64,000 nt of DNA, taken from positions 62,001 through 126,000 of the forward strand of contig JAYVZS010000054.1 of NCBI GenBank assembly GCA_043783155.1, written 5' to 3'. Source of the DNA: JAPLDA01 sp043783155. Lineage in GTDB: Bacteria; Bacteroidota; Bacteroidia; AKYH767-A; 2013-40CM-41-45. Within the stretch, counting starts at the first letter, position 1; every line of letters begins with the position of its first letter. Shown here in pieces: positions 51,727 to 60,422 of the stretch. The notes under the pieces were generated by a model. It ran no database searches and was not told the origin of the DNA. It saw nothing but the letters and a program-made list of their open reading frames with translations. A program made the translations under genes and the position numbers.

Positions 51727-51869
51727 GACTGTTTAAATTATATTTCAAAAAGTTGTTATCGCACACACTTCGGCTCGGGATGATATCGTGCTCAGGTTAA
51801 TGCTGAGCCAAGCAGAAGTCGAAGGGTTCGCTTGCGATATAATTTTTTCGGATAGAAACTTAAACAGCC
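51727..51869. repeat. 143-bp MITE-like inverted-repeat element
   Basis: The ends GACTGTTTAA (51727-51736) and TTAAACAGCC (51860-51869) are inverted with one mismatch. Inside them TTATCGCA (51756-51763) faces TGCGATATAA (51833-51842), and a central hairpin GCTCAG/CTGAGC (51790-51808) is framed by CTTCGGCT and AGTCGAAG-like arms. The central part resembles the hairpin at 60068-60120. It ends 1 bp before the Wzc stop codon. It could be a small non-autonomous element or a REP-like hairpin acting as terminator. Confidence 0.5.
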
Positions 51870-51870
51870 A

Positions 51871-54282
51871 CTAAGAACTTTTGAAAATTGACAAAATCCT
51901 TTGCCAGCGTGTCATTTTAATTTTCGCCTCTTCATCATAATAACCGTAACCATAACCATATCCGTATCCATAGCCATAGCCGTAACCGTAGCCGTATTTG
52001 AAACGCGACATTTCCACTCCGTTTAGAACGACCGATAATTTTTTCATTTTATTTTCGTCAATCAGCTTGTTCAGATTCTGAATGAACATTCGTTTTGAAT
52101 ATAGCGCACGCAAGATATAAACAGGATAATCGGCGCTCTGAATAATCTTCACACCATCAGTTACAATTCCTACCGGCGGAGTATCAATAATGATAATGTC
52201 GTACAGGTTTTTCAGGTAGTCGATGAGTTCATTCATCTTCGGACTTAAAATTAACTCAGAAGGGTTCGGCGGAATAGGTCCGGCAGTGATGAAGTCAAGA
52301 TTTTTCAAATTGCTTTTGTTGATGCAGGCATCAGGATGATCTTTACCAATGAGAATAGTACTCATTCCTCTGATATTTTCGACACTGAATCCAAGGTGAA
52401 TTTTCGGTTTTCGCATGTCAAGGTCAATGATGACGACACGTTTATCTGAAAAAGCAATAACACCGGCCAGATTAATGGCAACAAATGTTTTTCCTTCACC
52501 GGAAATTGTAGAGGTGATACCGATTACTTTTGACCCGGGATCATTCGAAATAAATTGGAGGTTGGTACGGATCGAACGGAACGATTCTGAAATGGCTGAC
52601 TTCGGATTTTTATCCACCAGCAACTGTGAAACCGGAATCGGACTTTTATATTTCGGAACAATACCAAGCAGCGCTGCATCCGTGTACTGATTAATTTCTT
52701 CGAGCGAAGTAATTTCATTGTACATCAGGTATTTCAGGAAGATGATAACTAAGCTGATGAAGAAGGCGATGGCAAGACTTCCGGCAAAAATCAGTTTTCG
52801 AACCGGTGAAATGGGGGTGAGGTTCGGATAGGCTTTCTCAAGGATAATATTATTAGGAACTACACCGGCTTTGCTGATCGCGAATTCTACTTTCTTTTCC
52901 AGCAGCAGGGCGTAAAATTTTTGGTTGATATCAAACACACGCTGAAGGCGATTTAACTGCGCTTCTTTACTGGGAAGTTCGCTGAACCTGGTTTCCAAAT
53001 CTGAAATTCGCAGGTCAATATTGCTAATTTTATTTTGCAACGCAAGCCGGGCATTGTTGATGCTTTGCAAAAGCAATTCACGCTGGCCCCTGATCTGGTT
53101 CTGGAGCGCCTTCACTCCCTGGTTTTCATCAGTTGCCTGCAATTTCAGTTTCTGTTTTTCACTCTCAAGGTTTTGAATGCTGCTGATCACCGCTAAGATG
53201 GCAGGATCAGTATACGTGCCTGCCAACACAGCAATCAGACTGGTGTATTCAGTATTCAGTTTTAATTCTTTTTCAAGGTGATCCATAACAGCTTCTTCAA
53301 GCTGAACCAGCGAACGCTGATTGATATAATCGTGGATCCGAGCAAGGTCTTCACTTGCATTGAGTGTCGGATTCAGGATTTTATTATCCTTCTTAAATGC
53401 TTCTAATGAAAATTCGGAATTCCGAAGTCCTGAATCTATTTTTGTGAGTGTTTCATCAATGAACTCAAGCGATTTGGTTTCTCGCTCCGACTTTCTCTCC
53501 TGGTCGTATGCGTTGAACTCGGTTACGATGGCATTTACAAGGTCTGCCGATTTGTAGGTGTTATTGTCATTGTAAACGACCTGGATTGTTTGCGCTTGTT
53601 GATTTAAGAGAAAAACTTTGATGAGGCGTATGTACTGGTTCAGATTTGTTTCCGGATTATTGATTACAAAAAAGTAGGCCTGTTTCTTTATTGCATTTTG
53701 GTGCTCTACAATATTCTTGTAATTGAGGGTGGTCAACTTTAAACTGAATTCAGGAAGTTGAATCAATTCATTTGCCTTGAATACCCCGTGATTATTTTTT
53801 CCATTAAAAAAATAGGAGAGACCAATTCTGTTTTCAGATTCAAAATCAATGTAAATCGGAATATCCATTGCCGAAGTATCTTTCACATTCACATCAACGA
53901 TAAACGGACTGCCTGTATAAAGTTCATTAATTAAAACTGTTCCTTTGGAATAGTAGCTGATCTGTAACGGAAGTTTTGAAAGTGCCCGTGTGAGAATGAC
54001 GCGCGAACGAATCAATTCAATATCTCCGGCAAGAGAGCTTGCAGACCCTGATTCAATCGCGCTGTTGCTGATATTCAGAATCGCCGTCGCATTGTTTACC
54101 ACATCAATTTTGATGACCGACTGGCTCTGGTAAATATTGGGAGTATAGCGCAGGTAGAGATATGAAAAGGTGAGACCAAGCGCCATTAAAATAACCACGT
54201 AATAAAAATTATTTTTGGCGATGATGATAAAGAGTTTCAGGTCGAACTCTTCATTAAAATTGGTTATCTTTTTTTTTGGCAT
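51871..54282 (-). CDS. wzc: Wzc-type polysaccharide co-polymerase / tyrosine kinase
   Basis: An 803-aa inner-membrane protein that controls chain length and export. The N-terminal chain-length (Wzz/GNVR) domain has a helix near 25-45, a long coiled-coil periplasmic part (about 260-470) and a second helix (about 495-515). The cytoplasmic BY-kinase has Walker A ISGEGKT near residue 595, Walker A' VVIIDLDMRKP and Walker B IIIIDTPPVG. Near the C-terminus lies an extreme tyrosine tail: nine Tyr-Gly pairs plus Tyr-Tyr (DNA 51937-51996), followed by a basic segment. Autophosphorylation of that tail should regulate export. Confidence 0.93.
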   Translation of the reverse strand: MPKKKITNFNEEFDLKLFIIIAKNNFYYVVILMALGLTFSYLYLRYTPNIYQSQSVIKIDVVNNATAILNISNSAIESGSASSLAGDIELIRSRVILTRALSKLPLQISYYSKGTVLINELYTGSPFIVDVNVKDTSAMDIPIYIDFESENRIGLSYFFNGKNNHGVFKANELIQLPEFSLKLTTLNYKNIVEHQNAIKKQAYFFVINNPETNLNQYIRLIKVFLLNQQAQTIQVVYNDNNTYKSADLVNAIVTEFNAYDQERKSERETKSLEFIDETLTKIDSGLRNSEFSLEAFKKDNKILNPTLNASEDLARIHDYINQRSLVQLEEAVMDHLEKELKLNTEYTSLIAVLAGTYTDPAILAVISSIQNLESEKQKLKLQATDENQGVKALQNQIRGQRELLLQSINNARLALQNKISNIDLRISDLETRFSELPSKEAQLNRLQRVFDINQKFYALLLEKKVEFAISKAGVVPNNIILEKAYPNLTPISPVRKLIFAGSLAIAFFISLVIIFLKYLMYNEITSLEEINQYTDAALLGIVPKYKSPIPVSQLLVDKNPKSAISESFRSIRTNLQFISNDPGSKVIGITSTISGEGKTFVAINLAGVIAFSDKRVVIIDLDMRKPKIHLGFSVENIRGMSTILIGKDHPDACINKSNLKNLDFITAGPIPPNPSELILSPKMNELIDYLKNLYDIIIIDTPPVGIVTDGVKIIQSADYPVYILRALYSKRMFIQNLNKLIDENKMKKLSVVLNGVEMSRFKYGYGYGYGYGYGYGYGYGYYDEEAKIKMTRWQRILSIFKSS
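51937..51996 (-). repeat. hexanucleotide tract coding for (Tyr-Gly)9-Tyr-Tyr
   Basis: Sixty bases within wzc encode ten units of Tyr-Gly or Tyr-Tyr. The third codon positions vary (TAC/TAT, GGC/GGT/GGA), so the DNA repeat is imperfect and was either old or kept by selection on protein sequence. Confidence 0.85.
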
Positions 54283-54288
54283 AATTTA

Positions 54289-55026
54289 TTATTTCTTTAA
54301 TAAACTAATAACCAATAAAGCGGTGGTAAGGATTCCAACATAAGGCGTAATCTGAGCCAGCACTTTTGAAGAATAGTCAGGCGATGGTTCCACGTAAATA
54401 ATATCTTTCGATTGAACGGCAAGGGTCGATTTTTTAATTCCTTCCATGGTAGAGAGATCAATAGCAAAAATTTGCGGATTTTTTAAATCGCCGCGTATTA
54501 GTTTTATTTTATAAGCTTTTCCCCTTGCATGAACTCCACCGGCAAGTGTAAGTGCTTCAAGCAATGTCGTGTTTTCATTTTGAAGATTGACGACTGTTCC
54601 GGTTCCGCCATCTCCTTGAAAAACTAATACCTGGCGATTTAGGACACGGAGTACGACAAATGGTGAAATGTAGTACAGGGAATATCGTTGCTCCAGCATT
54701 TTTTCAATATCATGGATAGTCATTCCCGCTACTTTCACTCTTCCGATAAGAGGTAATTTTGTATAACCGTCAAATTCTACAAGGAAGTAGTTGATTTGAG
54801 AAATATTGGAAACGCTTTGATTAAGATCGACGAGCTTAAAGGCATCATTGGTAAAAATTCTCATGTCAAGGTGATCGAATGGAGCGATCAGGTATTCAGT
54901 TGCCTGGTTACTAACGGAATCAGTTGCAAATACGTAACTGTTACCTGTTTTAAACATCAGGCTTGGATTAATGGTTCGGCAGGAAAAAAACGGAATAATA
55001 AAAAACAGAAGAAACAGTTTTCGCAT
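54289..55026 (-). CDS. wza: Wza-type outer-membrane polysaccharide export lipoprotein
   Basis: A 245-aa lipoprotein of the polysaccharide export pore. I start it at 55026 because a lipoprotein signal follows at once (MRKLFLLFFIIPFFSC, lipid-carrying Cys16); an ATG at 55152 would add 42 residues in front of it. A Poly_export domain (about 60-140, HLDMRIFTNDAF and GYTKLPLIGRV) and an SLBB-like domain (about 140-215) precede a C-terminal hydrophobic helix. It is 6 bp upstream of wzc and completes the envelope-spanning exporter with it. It is shorter than E. coli Wza, as is usual in Bacteroidota. Confidence 0.85.
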   Translation of the reverse strand: MRKLFLLFFIIPFFSCRTINPSLMFKTGNSYVFATDSVSNQATEYLIAPFDHLDMRIFTNDAFKLVDLNQSVSNISQINYFLVEFDGYTKLPLIGRVKVAGMTIHDIEKMLEQRYSLYYISPFVVLRVLNRQVLVFQGDGGTGTVVNLQNENTTLLEALTLAGGVHARGKAYKIKLIRGDLKNPQIFAIDLSTMEGIKKSTLAVQSKDIIYVEPSPDYSSKVLAQITPYVGILTTALLVISLLKK

Positions 55027-55161
55027 ATTTTCTTTTAGCAAGGCGAACAAAAATAAAACAATAATACGAAGGAAAATAATATATTTTCGGTGAAATAAGA
55101 AGAAAAAAGGAAAATTACCTGATTTGTACAGACGCAATATATTTCGTCTCAACTATCCCGA

Positions 55162-55827
55162 TCACAATTTTATTTTCACAAACCAATCCCGTTCGCAATC
55201 CTGAATCTCAAACTGCTTAAAACCGGCTTGCTTCATTAAACCTGTCACATCATTTTTAGAATATAAATAAAGCGGGCAATGCCTTAGTTTGTATCTCACT
55301 TTACGTTGCATGGCTAAAAGGCCGCCGCTTTTGGGAAAGCTGGCGTAAATTTCTTTGCTGATTTCTTTCTTTAGCTTTAAGAGAATATCTACGGGGTTTT
55401 TGATGTAATCGAAAAAACCCATCAGACAGGCAGCATCAAATTTATTTTCAAAAGGATGGGCTAAGTAATCCGCTTTAATAAAATTTTTCTCCCCTTTTAC
55501 CTGGAGCGTGTTGATGTTTCGTTGAGCAATCTTCAACATCTCTTCCGATAAATCGAGGCCAGTTACTTTTTTATGTTGCCGGAGAAACTCCAAACAGTAA
55601 TGTCCTGGCCCACAACCGATGTCGATGATGGAAACAATGGATGGCTCTGCAGTGTATTTCAGTGTTTTCTGAAACCGCATGAACATGGTGCGTCTGAAAA
55701 GATTGTCGACTAATTTTTGGAATCCGCTTCTCTTTTCAGAATGACCGTAAATGCTATCGAAGCCGCTTGCATATCCCTCAAAAAAAGTTGCGACCTGGTT
55801 AGTTTCGGTATGATTGTGTTGGCTCAT
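55162..55827 (-). CDS. class I SAM-dependent methyltransferase
   Basis: A 222-aa methyltransferase with IIDIGCGPGHYCLEF as motif I, VTGLDLSEEML, and FDAACLMGFFDYI. I use the ATG at 55827, which gives an 11-bp spacer after the deacetylase; the ATG at 55872 would overlap it by 34 bp. It lies between the polysaccharide deacetylase and wza in the minus-strand operon. Its substrate could be the glycan or a lipid carrier; the similarity to UbiE/UbiG-like enzymes does not decide. Confidence 0.78.
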   Translation of the reverse strand: MSQHNHTETNQVATFFEGYASGFDSIYGHSEKRSGFQKLVDNLFRRTMFMRFQKTLKYTAEPSIVSIIDIGCGPGHYCLEFLRQHKKVTGLDLSEEMLKIAQRNINTLQVKGEKNFIKADYLAHPFENKFDAACLMGFFDYIKNPVDILLKLKKEISKEIYASFPKSGGLLAMQRKVRYKLRHCPLYLYSKNDVTGLMKQAGFKQFEIQDCERDWFVKIKL

Positions 55828-55838
55828 TAAATTGAAAT

Positions 55839-56639
55839 TTATTTTTTGTTGATTAAATCGATCAGCGGACAAAATTGAAAATCCTGAAGCAACAAATCAA
55901 GTTTTTGTTCTGTTTTATTCAGGTTCCAATAATGAGGAATTTTTCTTCGCGAAGATAAGAAAGAGAGGTAAGGGTGATGCTCATCCAGTTCCCACGGATG
56001 AATGTAAAATATTCCCGGGCTGTTTTTATTGATAGTTTTCAGTTTGGCTGAAAATAATTTGTATGGCAGGATACGAAAGTAAGCTCCCCCAAGTCCAATA
56101 TCGAAATTCAACAACTTGAACGTTGAGACCGGCGCTTCCCATAAACCTGAATCCATTTTGTGAATGTCTTTCCGGTAGCCAACAACGCCCGTTCGTTTGC
56201 TATCGCCGGGATAAATACTGGCATCGTAAAGGAAATTATTGTTTTTCAAAATATCCAATGCCCACCACGATCTTTTATCAATGGAAAAATAAGGCGCCCG
56301 GAATCCGGAATAATTTTTTCCAAATGGTGTCAACAAGCCAATACAATCATGGATTTCTTTTTCAAAATTTTTTTCATTGAGATAAAATAATTCAGTGTGA
56401 GAGTAGGAGTGACAGCCAATTTCATGTCCTTCTTCAATTAGTTCTTTGATGATGTCCGGGAATTCTTCAATCACTTTTCCCAACACAAAAAAAGTAGCTT
56501 TCACATTATACTTTCGGAGCAGACTCATAATACGCGTGTAACCGATCATCAATCGTTTTTCATATTGATTCCATTCGGCGACCGGGATTCCGACTCCGTG
56601 GTACCAATCTTCCAGGTCAACTGTGAATGCATTCATCAT
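55839..56639 (-). CDS. polysaccharide deacetylase (NodB fold, DUF3473 type)
   Basis: A 266-aa carbohydrate esterase 4 enzyme that removes N-acetyl groups from a HexNAc polymer. The sequence begins MMNAFTVDLEDWYHG, the form seen in the exosortase-associated (XrtA/PEP-CTERM) subfamily; the NodB domain has D9 and E/D ligands, HSYSH (about 97-101) and GFRAPYF. A C-terminal DUF3473-like part has FYIHPWELD. No signal peptide is present, so it acts in the cytoplasm or is a peripheral protein. It is 3 bp after the GT4 gene. No exosortase gene is in the window. Confidence 0.87.
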   Translation of the reverse strand: MMNAFTVDLEDWYHGVGIPVAEWNQYEKRLMIGYTRIMSLLRKYNVKATFFVLGKVIEEFPDIIKELIEEGHEIGCHSYSHTELFYLNEKNFEKEIHDCIGLLTPFGKNYSGFRAPYFSIDKRSWWALDILKNNNFLYDASIYPGDSKRTGVVGYRKDIHKMDSGLWEAPVSTFKLLNFDIGLGGAYFRILPYKLFSAKLKTINKNSPGIFYIHPWELDEHHPYLSFLSSRRKIPHYWNLNKTEQKLDLLLQDFQFCPLIDLINKK

Positions 56640-56642
56640 AGG

Positions 56643-57809
56643 TTAGAATGAATCAGAAGTTGATTGGTTATACACATCTCTCAATTGCTGAATCATAAGT
56701 TTTGAATCCCAGTCTTTTTTAACATGTTCGAATGCCCGTTCTCCGAATAGTTTTCTTTTTTCTTTGTAACGGATCAGGTCATTGATTTTCTCTGTCAATG
56801 CGTGTACATCATTTGGTGGAACAAGATACCCGCTTTCGTTGTTCGTAATCACTTCTCCGATTCCTTCCACAGTAAAAGCAACGGTAGGAACTTTCATCAG
56901 CGATGCTTCCACGGCAACTCTTGGCAAACCTTCGCGCAGAGAGGTAAGCACATGAATGTCTGCGATCGATAAAAGTGTTCCGATCCGGTCACTGAATCCA
57001 TAGAAGATAACATCATCCACCATCTTTAAATCTTTCACCAATCGTTTGCATTCGTCTGTCAATTCACCTTCTCCAACTAAAATTAATTTCAAATGTGAAT
57101 TCGTTTTCTTTAATGCAGCGAAACTTTGTATCGTAAACCGCTGTGCTTTTGAAAAGGAAAAACGTCCGATGTTAATCAGTATGATATCCTCCTGATGAAT
57201 GTTTAAAGAAGCTTTCAGTGTTTCTTTCCCTGATTCTGCTGATTGATCTTCTTTCATAAATTTATCAATGTCAATCCCGCTGTGGATGACTTTGAAAGGA
57301 ATTTTCAAACCGATGTTTTGCCGGTGGTAATGGCTGATCACATCTTTACTTACGCCTATGATGAGATCACTTACACCCACCGTCCATCGTTCAGTGAGAA
57401 TGTAAAATTTTCGTTTCAGATAACTCATCGGATCGTTGAAGGTGACGCCATGCAAACCATAAATGATGTACCTGCATCCTGCTATGTAGGCGGCAAGACG
57501 CGATAGTAAACTTGCTTTCGCTTCATGCGTGTGCACAATGTCATATTTCTCTTTCCTGATAAGGCGGATGAAAAAAAATAATGCCTTCAGGTCGTTGAAA
57601 AAATTGAGCGGCCTAACAAGATATTTACACTCGATAAATTTTAGTCCTTCAATTTCAACAAAGGGGTTGTGATAGACTTCATTTCCAACAGCAAGGTGAA
57701 ACTCGAATTCATCTTTCAATCCATCAATGGTGAGAAAGACGTTGTTGTCGACGCCTCCGCCTTTGGCAAGCCATGTCATGGTGTGTAAGATTTTCGGTTT
57801 CTTATTCAT
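56643..57809 (-). CDS. GT4-family glycosyltransferase
   Basis: A 388-aa GT-B glycosyltransferase. The N-terminal loop WLAKGGGVDNNV (13-24), HTHEAKASLLSRLAA near residue 95 and the C-terminal EX7E segment (REGLPRVAVE near 290-299) are typical of GT4 with PssF/WecB-like neighbours. It follows the third AsnB after 138 bp of repeats and is in an operon with the deacetylase, a methyltransferase and wza-wzc. It probably adds a sugar to the second, Wzc-exported polysaccharide. Confidence 0.85.
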   Translation of the reverse strand: MNKKPKILHTMTWLAKGGGVDNNVFLTIDGLKDEFEFHLAVGNEVYHNPFVEIEGLKFIECKYLVRPLNFFNDLKALFFFIRLIRKEKYDIVHTHEAKASLLSRLAAYIAGCRYIIYGLHGVTFNDPMSYLKRKFYILTERWTVGVSDLIIGVSKDVISHYHRQNIGLKIPFKVIHSGIDIDKFMKEDQSAESGKETLKASLNIHQEDIILINIGRFSFSKAQRFTIQSFAALKKTNSHLKLILVGEGELTDECKRLVKDLKMVDDVIFYGFSDRIGTLLSIADIHVLTSLREGLPRVAVEASLMKVPTVAFTVEGIGEVITNNESGYLVPPNDVHALTEKINDLIRYKEKRKLFGERAFEHVKKDWDSKLMIQQLRDVYNQSTSDSF

Positions 57810-57840
57810 CGAAAGGGAAGATGTAAAAATAGAGAAAAAA

Positions 57841-57900
57841 AGTGTTTAAGTATTGAAGTGTTTGAGTGTTTATGTGATTAAGTATTTATGAATTGAAATG
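57841..57900. repeat. degenerate tandem repeat between asnB-3 and a GT4 gene
   Basis: About 60 bases are made of variants of AAGTGTTTAAGT/ATTGAAGTGTTTGAGTG, with units of roughly 8-10 bases. It is followed by a T/A-rich stretch with AAATTTTCAAATT. It is a simple low-complexity spacer. Confidence 0.5.
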
Positions 57901-57947
57901 TTGAAGGAAGAAAAAAGATGTACCGGCATTTACCCATCTGCACATTT

Positions 57948-59924
57948 TCAAATTTTCAAATTGCGTTTCCACCAATATTGAAAAACAAGCAAAGCCCATA
58001 CCTGCTCAACTGCTTCGCCGGGACTGCCGCTGAAAAGTTTTTTCTTCAACAGACGAATGGCTTCAGGGTCGAAAATGTTTTGTTCACGGATTATTTTTTC
58101 AGAAAGGAGATCATCCGCAATCAATGATTTCAATTCATGGTTGAACCAGTTTAAAAGCGGCACATCAAATCCTTGTTTTCTTCGTGTGTAAAGTTCTTCC
58201 GGCAGAAGTTTCCGAAAGGCATCACGCACAATTTTTTTTCTTCCATCATCATCAATTTTTGAACTGACCGGCAACGAAAAAGCGAAGTTGACAACTTCAT
58301 AGTCAAGAAAAGGTGTTCTTACTTCCAGCGAATTTGCCATCGACATCAGGTCTACTTTCGGCAGCATCGCATAAGGGAGAGGAAGATGCATATCAGAATA
58401 GAGAACATCATTCATGTCTCCGTCCTCCTTGATGTATTTCAAAATATTTTCTTTTCTTCGCAAATATTCAGCAAGACTTTGCGTCTGCGCGGTAACTTTC
58501 TTCAGTAAGAGATTTTCAACTTCTGATTCGCCTTCAAAGCCGGCCCATCGCCAGTATCTTTCTTTCGCAGACATGTTCATTCCGTCAGAAAATTTATTGA
58601 GTTGACGGAACTTATTTCCGACTTTCGAATCGCGCGATTGCGGAAGGATTTTCCAAAGGGGGCCGAGTAACCTTACCGCTTTTGCTGCCGCATCTTTTTT
58701 CCGGATCTTCCATTCAGCTGCATGTTTGTTATAGCCGCCGAACAACTCATCAGCACCATCTCCTGAAAGTGCGACGGTTACATGTTTACGCGTGTGCATA
58801 CTGAGTATGTAAACAGCCAGCGAGGAGGAATCAGCGAACGGCTCGTCAATGTAATCAAGCACTTTATACAGGTTGTCGAACAGATCATCGTTGGTAAGAC
58901 TAAAAATCGTGTGGTTGGTTTTGCATTTTTCAGCGACTAAATTTGCATAGCGTGTTTCATCAAACATCGGTTCATCGCGAAAGCCAATCGAAAATGTATG
59001 GAGGTGTTGAGTATGATGTGAAGCCAAAGCAACAATCACGGATGAATCAATTCCACCGCTGAGAAAAGCACCAAGCGGTACATCAGAAATCAATCTTCGC
59101 TGAACCGAATTGTCGAGCAACCTAAATAATTCCTTTTGCTGCTCATCATAACTGAGACTTGATTTCGAAACCGATAATGGAATCTCGTAATATTTTTTTC
59201 TTTGAACCCGCGATTGCCAACTGCCAGCTGCGAACTGCGAACTGCTGACGGCGATCTGCCGACTGTCCACTGCAGACTGCCGACCTTTCACATCGACCTT
59301 TAAGTAACTCCCCGGCTCAACTTTTCTCACTCCTTTAAAAACTGTTTCCGGTCCTGGAATATAATTGAGTTGTAGATAGGTGAACAACGATACAACATCT
59401 AACTCTTTTGGAATACCCATGGCCATGAGTGCTTTCATCTCCGAAGCGAACATGAACGAATCATCGTCGGAATAAACGAGAAGCGGTTTAACACCAAATC
59501 TGTCGCGTGCGATAAAAAGTGTTTCTTCTTCATTGTCATAAATAGCAAATGAAAAGAAACCGTTTACACGTTTCAGGCATTCTTCTTTTTCAAGGATGTA
59601 TAAATAAAGAAGTACTTCCGTGTCGCTTTCGGATTTCAAATGAATTCCATTCTGTTCAAGAAAAGGTTTGTGTTCTTTGAAATTGAAGAATTCGCCGTTG
59701 AAAATAATCGTGTAGCGTGCGCTGATGTCCGTCATCGGCTGCGATGCTGCAGAAGATGTATCAATGATGGAGAGTCTTGTGTGTGCCAGCACAACGTTGC
59801 CATCTATAAAAGTTCCGTTTGAATCGGGACCTCTTTTATCAAGACACTTCACGGCATTCCCGATTTTTGAGAACGCTGTTTTTCCTTTTTCATTGAATGC
59901 AACAATACCGGCAATTCCGCACAT
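57948..59924 (-). CDS. asnB: AsnB-type amidotransferase with inserted repeat (copy 3)
   Basis: A 658-aa asparagine-synthase homologue with Cys2, KRGPDSNG near 29-36 and the PP-loop SGGIDSS near 289. In copies 1 and 2 the PP-loop lies near 262; here it is about 26 residues later because of a low-complexity insert at about 214-237 (SRQIAVSSSQF and similar) between the two domains. The insert is coded by the heptanucleotide repeat at 59214-59283. It heads the Wza/Wzc operon, so an amidated sugar is again likely. The related exopolysaccharide (XrtA-like) loci also carry an AsnB. Confidence 0.88.
   Translation of the reverse strand: MCGIAGIVAFNEKGKTAFSKIGNAVKCLDKRGPDSNGTFIDGNVVLAHTRLSIIDTSSAASQPMTDISARYTIIFNGEFFNFKEHKPFLEQNGIHLKSESDTEVLLYLYILEKEECLKRVNGFFSFAIYDNEEETLFIARDRFGVKPLLVYSDDDSFMFASEMKALMAMGIPKELDVVSLFTYLQLNYIPGPETVFKGVRKVEPGSYLKVDVKGRQSAVDSRQIAVSSSQFAAGSWQSRVQRKKYYEIPLSVSKSSLSYDEQQKELFRLLDNSVQRRLISDVPLGAFLSGGIDSSVIVALASHHTQHLHTFSIGFRDEPMFDETRYANLVAEKCKTNHTIFSLTNDDLFDNLYKVLDYIDEPFADSSSLAVYILSMHTRKHVTVALSGDGADELFGGYNKHAAEWKIRKKDAAAKAVRLLGPLWKILPQSRDSKVGNKFRQLNKFSDGMNMSAKERYWRWAGFEGESEVENLLLKKVTAQTQSLAEYLRRKENILKYIKEDGDMNDVLYSDMHLPLPYAMLPKVDLMSMANSLEVRTPFLDYEVVNFAFSLPVSSKIDDDGRKKIVRDAFRKLLPEELYTRRKQGFDVPLLNWFNHELKSLIADDLLSEKIIREQNIFDPEAIRLLKKKLFSGSPGEAVEQVWALLVFQYWWKRNLKI
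59214..59283. repeat. heptanucleotide tandem repeat inside asnB copy 3
   Basis: Ten units of 7 bases in a row, mostly CTGCCGA, CTGCGAA, CTGCCAG and close variants (plus-strand reading). The total of 70 bases keeps the reading frame with neighbouring sequence. Such heptads are usually intergenic; here they lie within a coding sequence. Confidence 0.8.
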
Positions 59925-60067
59925 GTCTGGCTGTCTTCTTTTTAGACGCAGGCAAATGTCAGAAAATTAAAAGTGATCACCATGTACTTTTTTTGTGCTC
60001 GTATAAACTGCTTTAATTTATATCAATAAAAACACAATTGCTTACGCGCATTTCGGCTTCGCTCTGT

Positions 60068-60120
60068 GCTTCGGCTCAGTTCGACATCATGCGCGGGGTC
60101 ATGCTGAACGGAGTCGAAGC
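60068..60120. repeat. REP-like hairpin
   Basis: The two arms GCTTCGGCTCAG (60068-60079) and CATGCTGAACGG to GTCGAAGC (60100-60120) pair with a few mismatches around a GC-rich loop. Its core sequence resembles the centre of the element at 51727-51869. Confidence 0.5.
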
Positions 60121-60166
60121 ATGTTCGATATCAAATATTTGAAATGAAAATTAAACGTCTCATACT

Positions 60167-60296
60167 TTTTCACTATTGTCCGGGGAATATTTTTTGTCGC
60201 TTTGAATATGTCGTCACCATTGGTTTCTGCCTTATTGACCTCACCTCAACCCCTCTCCTAGGGAGAGGGGTTAATCCCTGCTATCGATAGATATTT
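60167..60296. repeat. dispersed repeat, copy 1
   Basis: About 130 bases that recur at 63584-63714 in the same direction with roughly one difference per ten bases. It ends in a near-palindrome: CCCCTCTCC (60250-60258) faces GGAGAGGGG (60262-60270), so the RNA would fold into a tight hairpin. Confidence 0.75.
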
Positions 60297-60422
60297 CAAG
60301 AGGAGAGTATCTTTTTTGTCGGACAGTAGTGATACTTTTTAGAATAATTTTTCTTTAAAAAGTTTTTTTATATTGCGTGATTATTCTATCAATTAATTCA
60401 TTAACACTAAAAACAAACTACT

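Larger units (their letters stand above)
59925..60422. other. 498-bp intergenic repeat region before mscL
   Basis: No gene. It holds a REP-like hairpin (60068-60120: GCTTCGGCTCAG with CATGCTGAACGGAGTCGAAGC), a dispersed repeat (60167-60296) whose second copy is at 63584-63714, and AT-rich DNA before mscL (60300-60422) where the mscL promoter must lie; no clear TAnnTTTG box was found there. Confidence 0.6.

Noticed and set aside
51937..51996. CRISPR-like or microsatellite array in wzc
   Set aside because: It is a 6-base coding repeat for Tyr-Gly pairs without spacers, in frame within a kinase tail.
55027..55152. Upstream extension of Wza from the ATG at 55152
   Set aside because: It would place 42 basic and hydrophobic residues before a complete lipoprotein signal peptide; the ATG at 55026 starts directly with that signal.
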